A stretch of DNA of 64,000 nucleotides from Ancrocorticia sp039812645 (GTDB lineage Bacteria; Actinomycetota; Actinomycetes; Actinomycetales; Actinomycetaceae): contig JBDIAV010000007.1 in assembly GCA_039812645.1 (NCBI GenBank), positions 1 through 64,000 on the forward strand, read 5' to 3'. Positions within the stretch are counted from its first letter, which is position 1; the number at the start of each line of letters is the position of its first letter. Shown here one piece after another: positions 8,815-17,285 of the stretch. The notes below the pieces were generated by a model. That model ran no database searches. It worked only from the letters and a program-made list of their open reading frames with translations, and was not told the DNA's origin. Position numbers and translations under genes: made by a program.

Positions 8815-9084
8815 GAGGTTCCTTCCTTGCAAAGCTGAATAATCGAGCTTTACCTGTAGCCAGAAGTACACTGGCTTTTTCCTCAGGGATGAACATCAAA
8901 CACGTGCATACAGGACCTGTCAATCCTGGGGCGTGTTTTGTCTTTACCGGGGCATCTCATCCGGCTCCATTGAACTCGGAACCGTGCTCACCGGCACGTG
9001 TGTACTCTAGCAGCAACATGAGCTTACTCGCACCACATTGTGACGTGATGTGGAAAACTCAGCGAGATCCCGCAAGAAAAGCAG
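8815..9084. other. Gene-free leader region upstream of rho
   Basis: About 270 bases separate the rho start from the threonine-operon terminator. I see no convincing reading frame. There is a short inverted repeat AGCCAG/CTGGCT near 8853-8874, followed on the minus strand side by A-rich sequence. Rho genes are often autoregulated through their leader, so this may be a long 5' untranslated region, but no specific regulatory element can be shown. Confidence 0.4.
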
Positions 9085-9125
9085 AAAAGTGGCGGTCGGA
9101 TCGATATTCTCGATCCGACCGCCAC
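9085..9125 (-). terminator. Terminator of the hom-thrC-thrB operon
   Basis: A perfect 15-base-pair stem (9089-9103 with 9111-9125) with a 7-base loop is followed on the minus strand by TTTTC. It starts six bases after the thrB stop. This is a textbook Rho-independent terminator. Confidence 0.9.
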
Positions 9126-9130
9126 CTCAG

Positions 9131-10048
9131 TTATTTCACCGCGTATGCTCCCGGTGCGGACGAACCTGTCACCACCAGGAATCCTGCCGCCTCCATGCGT
9201 TCCCGGGTGGGCTCATCAAGCTCAGCAAACACCAGCAATGATGGGCCAGCGCCCGAAACCACCGTGGGCCAGCCAGCCTCGCGAAGTTCTGCCATAGCAT
9301 CGGCTGACGCCCGCATAGATTCTGCACGATACCCTTGATGTAGCTTCTCTTCGGTCGCACGCAGCAAATACTCCGGATGATGCTCAAGAGCTAGCACCAG
9401 CAAGGCCGTACGCGACGCATTAAAAGCAGCATCCTTGTGCGGAACCTGAGCGGGAAGAACCGAACGCGCCTTTTCCGTCAACAATTCGGTATCGGGAATT
9501 AACAACGTGGTACGAATATTCTCGTGGACAGAAATCGGAACTGACTGGGCGCCGTCGTCGTCAATCCAGGCCACAACAGCACCACCGAAAATAGCTGGCG
9601 CCGCGTTGTCCGGATGGCCCTCGAACTCTGTGGCTAGCTGAAGCACAACGAACGAATCGAGCGCCTGCGGATCCTCAATCAACTCACGCGCAAGCAACAG
9701 CCCGGCGACGGTAGCCGCAGCAGACGAGCCCAAACCACGCCCCTGCAAAATACCATTCTCGCAGGTCAGCTCAATGCGTGGCTGCTCAGCACCCACAAAA
9801 TTAAGTGCATAACGCAACGCGCGAACAATGAGATGGGATTCGTCCGTAGGTAACGCATCCGCGCCCTCACCACGTACGTGAACAAGGGCTGACGGGATAT
9901 CCTCGCGGCCATCCGCGAGCGAGCCGGTGATTCGCACCGAGACGTCGTCCCACAGGTTGTGGGCCATGCCCATAGAATCAAATCCCGGCCCCAGGTTTCC
10001 CGAGGTGGCCGGAACGCGCACTCGCGCGCTGGAATGAACGATCCGCAT
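9131..10048 (-). CDS. thrB: Homoserine kinase
   Basis: The enzyme phosphorylates L-homoserine for threonine synthesis. The product of about 305 residues is a GHMP-family kinase: the N-terminal VRVPATSGNLGPGFD strand motif and the phosphate-binding loop GRGLGSSAAATVAG (about residues 98-111) are present, as is the C-terminal VSGAGPSLLVF. The start is ambiguous between a GTG at 10051 and the ATG at 10048, both overlapping the thrC stop. It is the last gene of hom-thrC-thrB. Confidence 0.96.
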   Translation of the reverse strand: MRIVHSSARVRVPATSGNLGPGFDSMGMAHNLWDDVSVRITGSLADGREDIPSALVHVRGEGADALPTDESHLIVRALRYALNFVGAEQPRIELTCENGILQGRGLGSSAAATVAGLLLARELIEDPQALDSFVVLQLATEFEGHPDNAAPAIFGGAVVAWIDDDGAQSVPISVHENIRTTLLIPDTELLTEKARSVLPAQVPHKDAAFNASRTALLVLALEHHPEYLLRATEEKLHQGYRAESMRASADAMAELREAGWPTVVSGAGPSLLVFAELDEPTRERMEAAGFLVVTGSSAPGAYAVK

Positions 10049-11148
10049 CACAGACCCAATGCGGCAGCGGCGGCTTCCAGCGTGGGGGCGATCGGGGTAA
10101 TGTCCAGATCGCGCCCGCCCAGGGCGGTCGCCGTGTCCTTGAGGCCGTTACCGGTCACGGTGCAGACAATGGTGGCGCCCTCGGGAACCTTGCCTTCCTC
10201 GGCTGCCTTAAGCAGCCCAGCGATCGACGCCGCGGAACCCGGCTCGATAAACACACCGGCTTCAGCAGCCAAAATAGCCTGAGCTTCAAGGATCTGCTCG
10301 TCCGTCACGCGGTCGATCCACCCCTGCGAATCATCCCGCGCAGCCTCGGCGAACTTCCACGAGGCGGGGTTACCGATACGGATGGCGGTGGCGATCGTCT
10401 CCGGCTTTTCAACCGGGTGGCCCAGAACGAGCGGGGCAGCACCCCACGCCTGCACGCCCCACATCTGCGGAACCTTCGTGGACACCGCATCCAGGTGCAG
10501 TGCGGAATCGTCGATCGAAGCGAGCGTGGTACGGCCCGCGTATTCGTTGTAGCCCATCCAATACGCGGAAATGTTGCCCGCGTTGCCAACAGGAAGAACG
10601 TGAATATCCGGGGCATCGCCCAGGGCATCAACGATCTCAAAAGCGGCGGTCTTCTGACCCTGCAGACGGTAAGGATTGACGGAGTTCACCAGCGCCACCG
10701 GGTAACGCTCGGTCAGCTCACGCGTGATATCCAAACAATCATCAAAATTACCGTCAATGGCCACAAGGTGGGCGCCATGCACAATCGCCTGCGCCAGCTT
10801 GCCTGCGGCGATCTTGCCTGCGGGAAGAATAACAGCACTCTGCAAACCCGCGGCCACAGCGTAAGCCGCAGCCGAAGCCGAGGTATTACCGGTGGAAGCG
10901 CAGGCCACAACCTTGGTATCGCTCTGCAGTACCTGCGAAATCGCGGTGGTCATGCCGCGATCCTTGAAGGAACCGGTGGGGTTCATACCCTCAACCTTGA
11001 CGTACACCGTTGCACCGGTACGGGCGTCAAGAGCCTTCGCATGGACAAGCGGCGTGCCGCCTTCGCCAAGAGTAACGACCGGATCGGACTCCGTGAACGG
11101 CAGACGATCACGGTACTCGGGAATGACACCTTGCCACTGGTGGGCCAT
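10048..11148 (-). CDS. thrC: Threonine synthase
   Basis: This PLP enzyme converts O-phosphohomoserine to threonine. At 366 residues it is the short class of ThrC. The PLP lysine is Lys62 in NPTGSFKDRGMT, and the glycine-rich phosphate-binding loop is LPVGNAGNISAYW. The start overlaps the hom stop by one base (TGATG) and is preceded by GAGGAG. It is the middle gene of the threonine operon. Confidence 0.96.
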   Translation of the reverse strand: MAHQWQGVIPEYRDRLPFTESDPVVTLGEGGTPLVHAKALDARTGATVYVKVEGMNPTGSFKDRGMTTAISQVLQSDTKVVACASTGNTSASAAAYAVAAGLQSAVILPAGKIAAGKLAQAIVHGAHLVAIDGNFDDCLDITRELTERYPVALVNSVNPYRLQGQKTAAFEIVDALGDAPDIHVLPVGNAGNISAYWMGYNEYAGRTTLASIDDSALHLDAVSTKVPQMWGVQAWGAAPLVLGHPVEKPETIATAIRIGNPASWKFAEAARDDSQGWIDRVTDEQILEAQAILAAEAGVFIEPGSAASIAGLLKAAEEGKVPEGATIVCTVTGNGLKDTATALGGRDLDITPIAPTLEAAAAALGL

Positions 11149-12446
11149 CAGGACTCCTCTACTCGGATAACTCGCCGCACTCCGGCGATAAATTCAGAAT
11201 TGCGCAGGGCATCGATCGTCGCGCCCAGATCCGCCTGGCTGGCCGCGTGCGTCGTGACACGCAGCGTGCACGTGGGCCTGCCGTCGTGATCAGGCGACAC
11301 CCGCGTGTGCTCCTGAGCAACCGCACTAATGGATACATTATTCTGCGCGAACACGGCGGTCACTGCCGTGAGCACACCGATCTTGTCATCAACAGACAGC
11401 TCGATCTGGAAACGCGAGATTGACTGATCCGCCGAAAGCACCGGCAGGTCCGCGTAAATCAACTCGCGAGGAGCATGGCCGCCCTCGACAATATGACCCG
11501 CAGCCGCCACAACATCGGACAGCACAGCCGAGGCAGTGGGAGCGCCACCAGCTCCACGACCGTAGAACATGAGACGATCGGCCGCCTCCGCCTCGATGAC
11601 CACCGCGTTGAACGGGCCATGCACGGCCGCAAGCGGATGACTGAGAGGAATCAGCGTGGGAGCAACGGACGCCTCAATGCCCTCGTCGCGCCGCTTCGCC
11701 GTCGCAATCAACTTCACCACGTACCCACCGGCTGTGGCGGCAGCAATATCCTCCGCCGTGATGTCGCGGATACCGTGCACATGCACATCCTCCAGCGCCA
11801 CACGCGAATGGAACGCGAGGGACGCAAGAATCGCACACTTAGCCGCCGCATCCAGGCCATCCACATCCGCCGTCGGGTCCGCCTCCGCGTACCCCAGGCG
11901 CTGCGCCTCAGCCAGAACCTCGTCAAAACCAAGGCCCTTTGTGGTCATCTCGTCGAGAATGTAGTTCGTCGTGCCGTTAACGATGCCGAGCACAGCCGTA
12001 ATGCGGTCACCCGCGAGCGCCTCACGCAGGCCATACACAATCGGCACGGCGCCAGCCACGGCAGCTTCGTAATATAGGTCGACGTCGGCACGCGCCGCTG
12101 CCTCGTACAACTCCGGCCCATGCGCCGCCAGAAGAGCCTTATTACCCGTCACCACGGAAGCGCCTTGCTCGAAGGCCTCCAGAATGAGAGTGCGGGCTGG
12201 CTCAATTCCGCCAATGAGCTCGATAACAATATCCGCCTGAGCAATGAGCCCCGACGCATCCTCGGTGAGCAACGCCCGATCAATCGACGGATCACGTGGG
12301 GCACTTGCGTCTCGCACCGCAATACCGACGAGATTGAGCCAGGCCCCAGCTCGCGCGGTCAGATCCGCTGCCTGCTCCTGCAGAAGGCGCGCGACCTGGG
12401 TACCCACAGTCCCGCATCCCAACAGAGCAACTCTCACATCTTCCAC
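11148..12446 (-). CDS. hom: Homoserine dehydrogenase
   Basis: The enzyme reduces aspartate semialdehyde to homoserine, the branch point to threonine and methionine. The 432-residue product has an NAD(P)-binding N-terminus (VALLGCGTVGTQVARLL), the catalytic region YEAAVAGAVPIVYGLRE with GIVNGTTNYILDEM, and a C-terminal ACT domain (about residues 350-430), the usual site of threonine feedback control. The start is GTG, preceded by AAAGGAGAGCCT. It leads the hom-thrC-thrB operon; I see no leader peptide or attenuator upstream. Confidence 0.96.
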   Translation of the reverse strand: MEDVRVALLGCGTVGTQVARLLQEQAADLTARAGAWLNLVGIAVRDASAPRDPSIDRALLTEDASGLIAQADIVIELIGGIEPARTLILEAFEQGASVVTGNKALLAAHGPELYEAAARADVDLYYEAAVAGAVPIVYGLREALAGDRITAVLGIVNGTTNYILDEMTTKGLGFDEVLAEAQRLGYAEADPTADVDGLDAAAKCAILASLAFHSRVALEDVHVHGIRDITAEDIAAATAGGYVVKLIATAKRRDEGIEASVAPTLIPLSHPLAAVHGPFNAVVIEAEAADRLMFYGRGAGGAPTASAVLSDVVAAAGHIVEGGHAPRELIYADLPVLSADQSISRFQIELSVDDKIGVLTAVTAVFAQNNVSISAVAQEHTRVSPDHDGRPTCTLRVTTHAASQADLGATIDALRNSEFIAGVRRVIRVEES

Positions 12447-12711
12447 AGGCTCTCCTTTCAGACCATCCCAGGGTACCGGGATTTGCGCGCGTCAAGCCGA
12501 ATCGTCCGCAAGCGCACAGCGGGCGAATGGCGGCGCTCCGCTCACGCGCGAACGAAGTTTCCTGTGGCGGACCAGCATCGTGGTTCGTGGGGCGGCGCTA
12601 CAGATGGCGCGGTGACGCCGTCGTCGTTCCATCGCTCTATCTCGACACGACGGCATTCCCCAATCGGTACTACGATCAAGAGGACAGCACTCGCCGGTCC
12701 AAAGGACAACA

Positions 12712-13536
12712 ATGCACAGCTTCAGCGGACTCACCCTGGGCCACAAAACCACCACAATCATCGTGCCCATTACCCCTCACAACCTGCACGAACTTGAGGA
12801 GCAGGCGTTGGCCGTTGGGCATCTGAGCGTCGACGACCACAAAGGACGCGCCCTCGCCTTCGAAACCAGCGGGCTGGAAGGATCGATTCCCACGTTCGAC
12901 GCCGACATCCTCGAATGGCGCGTCGATTTCTACGACGACGGCGACATCGGCTCACTTTTGCACGCCGCCGCCATTCTGCGGTCCCGGACCCCGCTACCTA
13001 TTCTTGCCACCTTCCGCACCAAGCCCGAGGGCGGGGAACGCGATCTCGACACCGCCGAGTATGTTCGTATTCTGGCCGCGCTCAGCGCAAGTGGCTCCAT
13101 ATCTGGAATCGATATCGAAATGTCGCGTGGAGCGGAAGCCGTGGATCAGCTCATTCGCGCGGCACATTCCGCGGGGATCGCAGCGGTGGCATCGGCTCAT
13201 TTCTTCACATCGACGCCCACGGTGGTGGATCTCGTTGCACTGCTGCACTCCATGGAGGAGGCTGGCGCTAACGTCGCGAAGGTTGCCTGCATGCCGTCCA
13301 CTCCAGGAGACACGCTCACGCTACTGCAGGCCACATGGGAGGCGTCGCAGAAAATGAGCATTCCGCTCATCACCATGTCAATGGGGCAGATCGGTGCGGT
13401 ATCACGCGCAGTGGGCGGGCTCTTCGGCTCGGCGGCCACCTTTGCCACCGTGGGTGCAGCTTCGGCGCCGGGTCAGGTGCCGGTAGACGAGCTGAAGCCA
13501 GTGCTTGAGGCTCTGGATCGCTTCTCCGGGCGGTAG
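12712..13536 (+). CDS. aroD: 3-dehydroquinate dehydratase, type I
   Basis: The enzyme forms 3-dehydroshikimate through a Schiff base. The 274-residue protein has the type I active-site set: Glu68 and Arg70 in ILEWRVDF, His163 in ASAHFF, the Schiff-base Lys190 in VAKVACMP, and Arg232 in MGQIGAVSRAVGG. It is clearly not the small type II (AroQ) enzyme that many actinobacteria use. The ATG follows AAAGGACAAC. It stands alone, convergent with lysA, away from other shikimate genes; aroA is about 16 kb away. Confidence 0.93.
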   Translation: MHSFSGLTLGHKTTTIIVPITPHNLHELEEQALAVGHLSVDDHKGRALAFETSGLEGSIPTFDADILEWRVDFYDDGDIGSLLHAAAILRSRTPLPILATFRTKPEGGERDLDTAEYVRILAALSASGSISGIDIEMSRGAEAVDQLIRAAHSAGIAAVASAHFFTSTPTVVDLVALLHSMEEAGANVAKVACMPSTPGDTLTLLQATWEASQKMSIPLITMSMGQIGAVSRAVGGLFGSAATFATVGAASAPGQVPVDELKPVLEALDRFSGR

Positions 13537-13592
13537 CGCTTCTCGCGTTTGGCCAGGGCGCCGTCGTCGCTGTTGGATACGCCGCCGCGGTG

Positions 13593-13668
13593 CCCACACG
13601 CTGAAGCCACGGTACCCACACGCTGAAGAAGTCCCCACACGCTGAAGCCACGGTACCCACAGGCTAAG
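13593..13668. repeat. Four-copy 14-base intergenic direct repeat
   Basis: The motif CCCACACGCTGAAG occurs at 13593-13606, 13615-13628 and 13634-13647, with a degenerate fourth copy (CCCACAGGCTAAG) at 13656-13668. Spacing alternates 22, 19, 22 bases, and the 22-base spacers share CCACGGTA. The array lies between aroD and the convergent lysA terminator. I do not recognise it; spacing is far too short for CRISPR. Confidence 0.85.
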
Positions 13669-13743
13669 AATTGAGGAAAATGGAAAGGATTGAGCCCGCG
13701 AAGGCTATCCGCGGGCTCAATCCTTTCCAAAAAACTCAATTCT
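13667..13743. terminator. Bidirectional terminator between aroD and lysA
   Basis: A perfect 19-base-pair stem (13682-13700 with 13710-13728, 9-base loop) is nested inside a second 9-base-pair arm (13667-13675 with 13735-13743). A-rich sequence flanks the inner stem on both sides, giving a T-run in either direction. It can end both convergent transcripts. Confidence 0.9.
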
Positions 13744-13788
13744 TTCGGCCCTGACGCCGCGATATCAGCCGCAGCACCACCAACCTCG

Positions 13789-15165
13789 TCACGCGTCGGC
13801 GTCAAGCGCCAGCAGGTCCTGCACCGTCTCTGGACGGAGCAGCCACCGTGCCTCGCCATCACGCACCGCGAGCACGCCCGGCTTGGTCAGCATGTTGTAA
13901 TTCGACGCCATCGAACGCCCATAGGCGCCGGTGGTGGGAACGGCCAGCACGTCGCCGGGTCCAAGGTTCGCGGAAAGAGCGACGTCCTTGATGACGATGT
14001 CACCACTCTCGCAATGCTTACCCACCACGCGTGAGACCACGTGCTCCTCGGACGGCTCACGATTGGCGAGCGCCACCGTGTAATTCGCGCCGTACAGCGC
14101 CGGGCGGATGTTGTCGCTCATACCGCCATCCACGGAGACGTAACGGCGCGAGCCCTCATCCAGCTGGATCGTTTTAATGGTGCCCACGGTGTATAGCGTC
14201 ACCGTGGACGGCGCCGCAATAGAGCGCCCCGGTTCGATGGACACCGTCGGCGCCGCGAGCCCGGTCTCCACCACATGCGTGGTCACAGCCTGGGCCAACG
14301 CCTTCGCGAAGTCCAACGGTGCCGGCGGCACGTCGTCCAGTACCGTGTAGCGCACCGCGTATCCGCCACCAAAGTCGATCTCGGGGATGGTCACGCCGAA
14401 CGTCGTGGATGCCTCGGCGCGCAGCACCAGAATCGACTCCGCTGCCGCCGCGAAAGCATCCAGCGAAAGAATCTGTGAGCCGATGTGCGAGTGCAGGCCG
14501 ACGAGCTCCAGATGTTCGGCCGCCAACGTCTCCTCAATAGCGCGCAGCGCGGTACCCGAGGCAATCGACAGCCCAAACTTCTGATCCTCATGCGCCGTGG
14601 AGATGTACTCGTGCCCGCCGGCATGAACGCCGGTGGTCACACGCAGCACGATCTTGGCAACGGCCTCGCGCTCTGCGGCGATCGTTTCGACGAACGCTAG
14701 CTCAGCCAACGAGTCCACCACCAGGTGCGCCACCGAGGAATCCAGCGCTAGCTCAATCTCACGGCGCGATTTGTTGTTGCCATGCAATCCCAGCTTCTCG
14801 CTCGGGACCCCGGCTGCCAGTGCGGTGAGCAGCTCACCCTCGGAACACGTATCGATCGCTAGGCCTTCCTCAGCCATCCAGCGAGCAACGCCTACGGAGA
14901 GGAATGCCTTGCCCGCGTAAAACACCTCAGCCCCGCCGAGGTCTTCGAACGCTTCATCCATGGCGGACTTCCAAGCGCGGGCACGCTCGCGCATGTCCTG
15001 CTCGTCGATGACGAAGAGCGGCGAGCCGTACTCACGCACTAACGAGGTGACGCCGATTCCACCGATGTGGATTTCGCCGTCGACCCGGCGCACGGTACTG
15101 GGCCACAGCCCACTCACGGAACCATCCGGCTCGGGGGCGGCCAAATTTTCGAGGCTGGCGGGCAT
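13789..15165 (-). CDS. lysA: Diaminopimelate decarboxylase
   Basis: The enzyme decarboxylates meso-diaminopimelate to lysine. I set the start at the ATG at 15165 (MPASLENLAAPEPDG), preceded by AGACAGGGAGAAATC, giving 458 residues; the open frame upstream runs into argS and is not conserved-looking. The PLP lysine is Lys86 in VFYAGKAFLS. Further family motifs are GLHGNNKS, GLHSHIGSQI, EIDFGGGYAVRY and CESGDIV near the C-terminus. It lies 77 bases after argS, an argS-lysA order that is common in actinobacteria (often followed by hom, which here lies nearby in a separate operon). Confidence 0.96.
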   Translation of the reverse strand: MPASLENLAAPEPDGSVSGLWPSTVRRVDGEIHIGGIGVTSLVREYGSPLFVIDEQDMRERARAWKSAMDEAFEDLGGAEVFYAGKAFLSVGVARWMAEEGLAIDTCSEGELLTALAAGVPSEKLGLHGNNKSRREIELALDSSVAHLVVDSLAELAFVETIAAEREAVAKIVLRVTTGVHAGGHEYISTAHEDQKFGLSIASGTALRAIEETLAAEHLELVGLHSHIGSQILSLDAFAAAAESILVLRAEASTTFGVTIPEIDFGGGYAVRYTVLDDVPPAPLDFAKALAQAVTTHVVETGLAAPTVSIEPGRSIAAPSTVTLYTVGTIKTIQLDEGSRRYVSVDGGMSDNIRPALYGANYTVALANREPSEEHVVSRVVGKHCESGDIVIKDVALSANLGPGDVLAVPTTGAYGRSMASNYNMLTKPGVLAVRDGEARWLLRPETVQDLLALDADA

Positions 15166-15242
15166 GATTTCTCCCTGTCTTTCCGGGCGGACGGGCCCGT
15201 GTGGGCTGACGTTATTGGCTGTGAAATGAGTGGGCGGCGAAA

Positions 15243-16919
15243 CTACATCTTCTCCGGTGCGGAGACTCCCAGGAGGTCCAGCCCGTTGGCGAGGACCTGG
15301 CGGGCGGCGTCGTTGATCCACAGGCGGGTGCGGTGCAGGTCGGTGACTTCCTCGTCCGCGCGCGGAGTCACGCGAGCCTTGCCGTACCAAGTGTGGTAGG
15401 CGCTGGCCACCTCTTCGAGGTAGCGGGCCACGCGGTGCGGCTCGCGCAGGGTCGCCGCCTGGGCCGCGATATCCGGGAAGCGGGCAAGCGAGCCAAGCAG
15501 CTCGGAATCAGCGGCTTCAAGTTGCTCCGGTGTAAAGCCATCCTCACGGCGCACGCCATGCTCGGCAGCATTGCGCGCTACGGCGCAGGTGCGGGCGTGC
15601 GCGTACTGCACGTAGTAGACGGGGTTCTCGTTGGTGTGCGAGGCCACGACATCCAGGTCAAGATCGAGGGTGGTGTCCACCGAGGCACGCACCAGCGAGT
15701 AGCGGGCGGCGTCGACGCCCACGGCATCCACAAGATCCTCCATGGTGACGACGGTTCCGGCGCGCTTGGACATCCTCACGGCTGCGCCGTCGCGCACGAG
15801 ATTAACAAGCTGGCCGATGAGAATTTCCATGTTCTCTCCCGCGCCCGCGGTATCACCAAAGGCGCGCGCCATGGCGTACATGCGGCCGATGTACCCGTGA
15901 TGATCGGCGCCCAGCATGTACACGCACTGGTCAGCACCGCGCTCACGCTTGTCAAGATAGTAGGCGATATCGGCGGCGAAGTAAGCTTTCTCGCCATCGG
16001 ACTTAATAATGACACGGTCCTTGTCGTCACCGAACTCGGTAGAGCGCAGCCACAGGGCGCCGTCGTTCTCGAAGAGCGCACCCTGCGCACGCAGGCGCTC
16101 GATAGCACGATCCACGGCGCCCGACTCATGCAGCGACTGCTCATGGAAGAACACGTCGAAGTCCGCACGGAACTCGTGCAGCGCCTTCTTGATCTCTTCG
16201 AACATGAGCTCCACGCCGTAACGGCGGAACACTTCCTGTGCCTCGTCGTCGGGCAGCGTGCGAGGATCGGGTTCGCCTGCGGCCTCACAGCGAGCGATGA
16301 CGGTGTCGGCAATGTCGGAAATGTACTGGCCACCGTAGCCGTCCGCGGGAACCTCGCGGCCCTTGGCACGTGCCAGGAGTGAGGAGGAAAAGTGGTCAAT
16401 CTGGTTGCCGTGGTCGTTGAAGTAGTATTCGCGCACCACCTTGGCGCCGGTGAAGGAGAGGATGCGCGCGAGTGAATCGCCCACGGCAGCCCAGCGAGTG
16501 CCACCAATGTGGATGGGACCGGTCGGGTTGGCGGAGACGTATTCGAGGTTCACAGTGTGCCCCGCGCCCGCCTGCGACTTTCCGTAATCCTCGCCCGCGG
16601 TAAGGATAGTGCGAGCAAGCTCACCCGCAGCACCCGCGGAGAGACGAATGTTAATGAAACCGGGTCCGGCTACTTCAGCAGAATCAATTCCATCAACGAC
16701 GGCGAGGCGCGCCACCAGAAGTTCCGCCAGGTTACGGGGCGCAGTGCCAGCGCGCTTGGCCAGCTGCATGGCCACATTGGTGGCCCAATCACCATGGTCG
16801 CGGTTACGCGGGCGCTCGACCTTGACTTCGGGGAGGTCGCCTTCAAGGGCGATGGAACCGTCGGCCACCGCGGCTGCAAGCTGGGCGGCAATTACCTTGC
16901 TGAGTTCTTCTGGAGTCAC
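15243..16919 (-). CDS. argS: Arginyl-tRNA synthetase
   Basis: This class I synthetase charges tRNA-Arg. With the GTG at 16919 the protein has 558 residues. It contains the HIGH-type motif ANPTGPIHIGGTRWA, the KMSKS-type motif VRMSKRAGT, an N-terminal Arg-tRNA synthetase-specific domain, and a C-terminal DALR anticodon-binding domain starting near the HTNENPVYYVQYAHAR stretch. The ribosome binding site is weak (CGGAACC). The open frame continues 82 codons upstream, but that part runs antisense through the tRNA-Arg gene and is not coding. A tRNA-Arg gene faces it. Confidence 0.96.
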   Translation of the reverse strand: MTPEELSKVIAAQLAAAVADGSIALEGDLPEVKVERPRNRDHGDWATNVAMQLAKRAGTAPRNLAELLVARLAVVDGIDSAEVAGPGFINIRLSAGAAGELARTILTAGEDYGKSQAGAGHTVNLEYVSANPTGPIHIGGTRWAAVGDSLARILSFTGAKVVREYYFNDHGNQIDHFSSSLLARAKGREVPADGYGGQYISDIADTVIARCEAAGEPDPRTLPDDEAQEVFRRYGVELMFEEIKKALHEFRADFDVFFHEQSLHESGAVDRAIERLRAQGALFENDGALWLRSTEFGDDKDRVIIKSDGEKAYFAADIAYYLDKRERGADQCVYMLGADHHGYIGRMYAMARAFGDTAGAGENMEILIGQLVNLVRDGAAVRMSKRAGTVVTMEDLVDAVGVDAARYSLVRASVDTTLDLDLDVVASHTNENPVYYVQYAHARTCAVARNAAEHGVRREDGFTPEQLEAADSELLGSLARFPDIAAQAATLREPHRVARYLEEVASAYHTWYGKARVTPRADEEVTDLHRTRLWINDAARQVLANGLDLLGVSAPEKM

Positions 16920-17039
16920 GGTTCCGATTCTACGTTGCCCGGCGCTTCTCCCCCGAATTGTGTTCAAGTCTAAAGGGTCCCGCTGGCAGGTCTCGGCCGT
17001 CAGCAGCACCTCTTTAAGCGTGCTAACATATTTCGGTAC

Positions 17040-17112
17040 GCCCCGATAGCTCAGGGGATAGAGCGTCTGCCTCCGGAGCAGAAGGTCGCAGGTTCGAATC
17101 CTGTTCGGGGTA
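17040..17112 (+). tRNA. tRNA-Arg (anticodon CCG)
   Basis: The 73-base cloverleaf has acceptor arms GCCCCGA and TCGGGGT (closing G-U wobble), D-arm GCTCAGGGGATAGAGC, anticodon stem TCTGC/GCAGA with loop CTCCGGA (anticodon CCG, reading CGG), and T-arm CGCAGGTTCGAATCCTG. The 3' CCA is not encoded. An extended -10 element TGCTAACAT ends at 17029, fitting a start a few bases before the tRNA. It is divergent from argS. Confidence 0.96.
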
Positions 17113-17123
17113 CGATAGAAGAA

Positions 17124-17163
17124 AAGGCCGGTATTCCACCACAAAACGGAATGCCGGCCTTTC
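17124..17163 (+). terminator. Terminator after tRNA-Arg
   Basis: Arms 17124-17137 and 17148-17161 pair over 14 bases with one G-T wobble and a 10-base loop, ending in CCTTT. It lies 11 bases after the tRNA and should end its transcript. Confidence 0.85.
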
Positions 17164-17179
17164 ACGTACTAGAACCCTT

Positions 17180-17264
17180 CCAAAGGAGTGTCATTTTCCG
17201 CAACGAGTACTGGTTTTTCCCTGGGAAAATGCGTTGCGTGAATCCGAAAACGTCACTCCTTTGG
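17180..17264. repeat. 85-base imperfect palindrome
   Basis: Outer arms 17180-17190 and 17254-17264 match perfectly (11 bases). A second pair, CGCAACG (17199-17205) with CGTTGCG (17232-17238), lies inside, and a third stem TTTTCC/GGAAAA closes the centre (17215-17220 with 17224-17229). The whole can fold into one long interrupted hairpin. It is separate from the tRNA terminator and sits just after the ychJ-like gene (minus strand). It could be a second terminator, a structured RNA or a miniature transposon remnant. Confidence 0.7.
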
Positions 17265-17285
17265 GAGAGTGTAGGCCGAACCTTC

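Noticed and set aside
13593..13668. Possible short CRISPR array
   Set aside because: Repeats of 14 bases with 5-8 base spacers that are themselves repeated do not fit CRISPR, and no cas gene is present.
13473..13862. 129-codon minus-strand frame across the 14-base repeats, with repeated ACGYRGFSVWG-like segments
   Set aside because: The peptide periodicity only mirrors the DNA repeats, the frame runs through the terminator and into both neighbours, and there is no ribosome binding site.
15333..16382. 349-codon plus-strand frame opposite argS
   Set aside because: It lies fully within argS, whose motifs are complete, and its composition is that of a reverse-frame shadow.
16920..17165. 82-codon upstream extension of the argS frame (PNRIRTCDLLLRR and PLSYRG)
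   Set aside because: This is the antisense translation of the tRNA-Arg gene and its terminator, a known artefact pattern. The GTG at 16919 begins the conserved protein.
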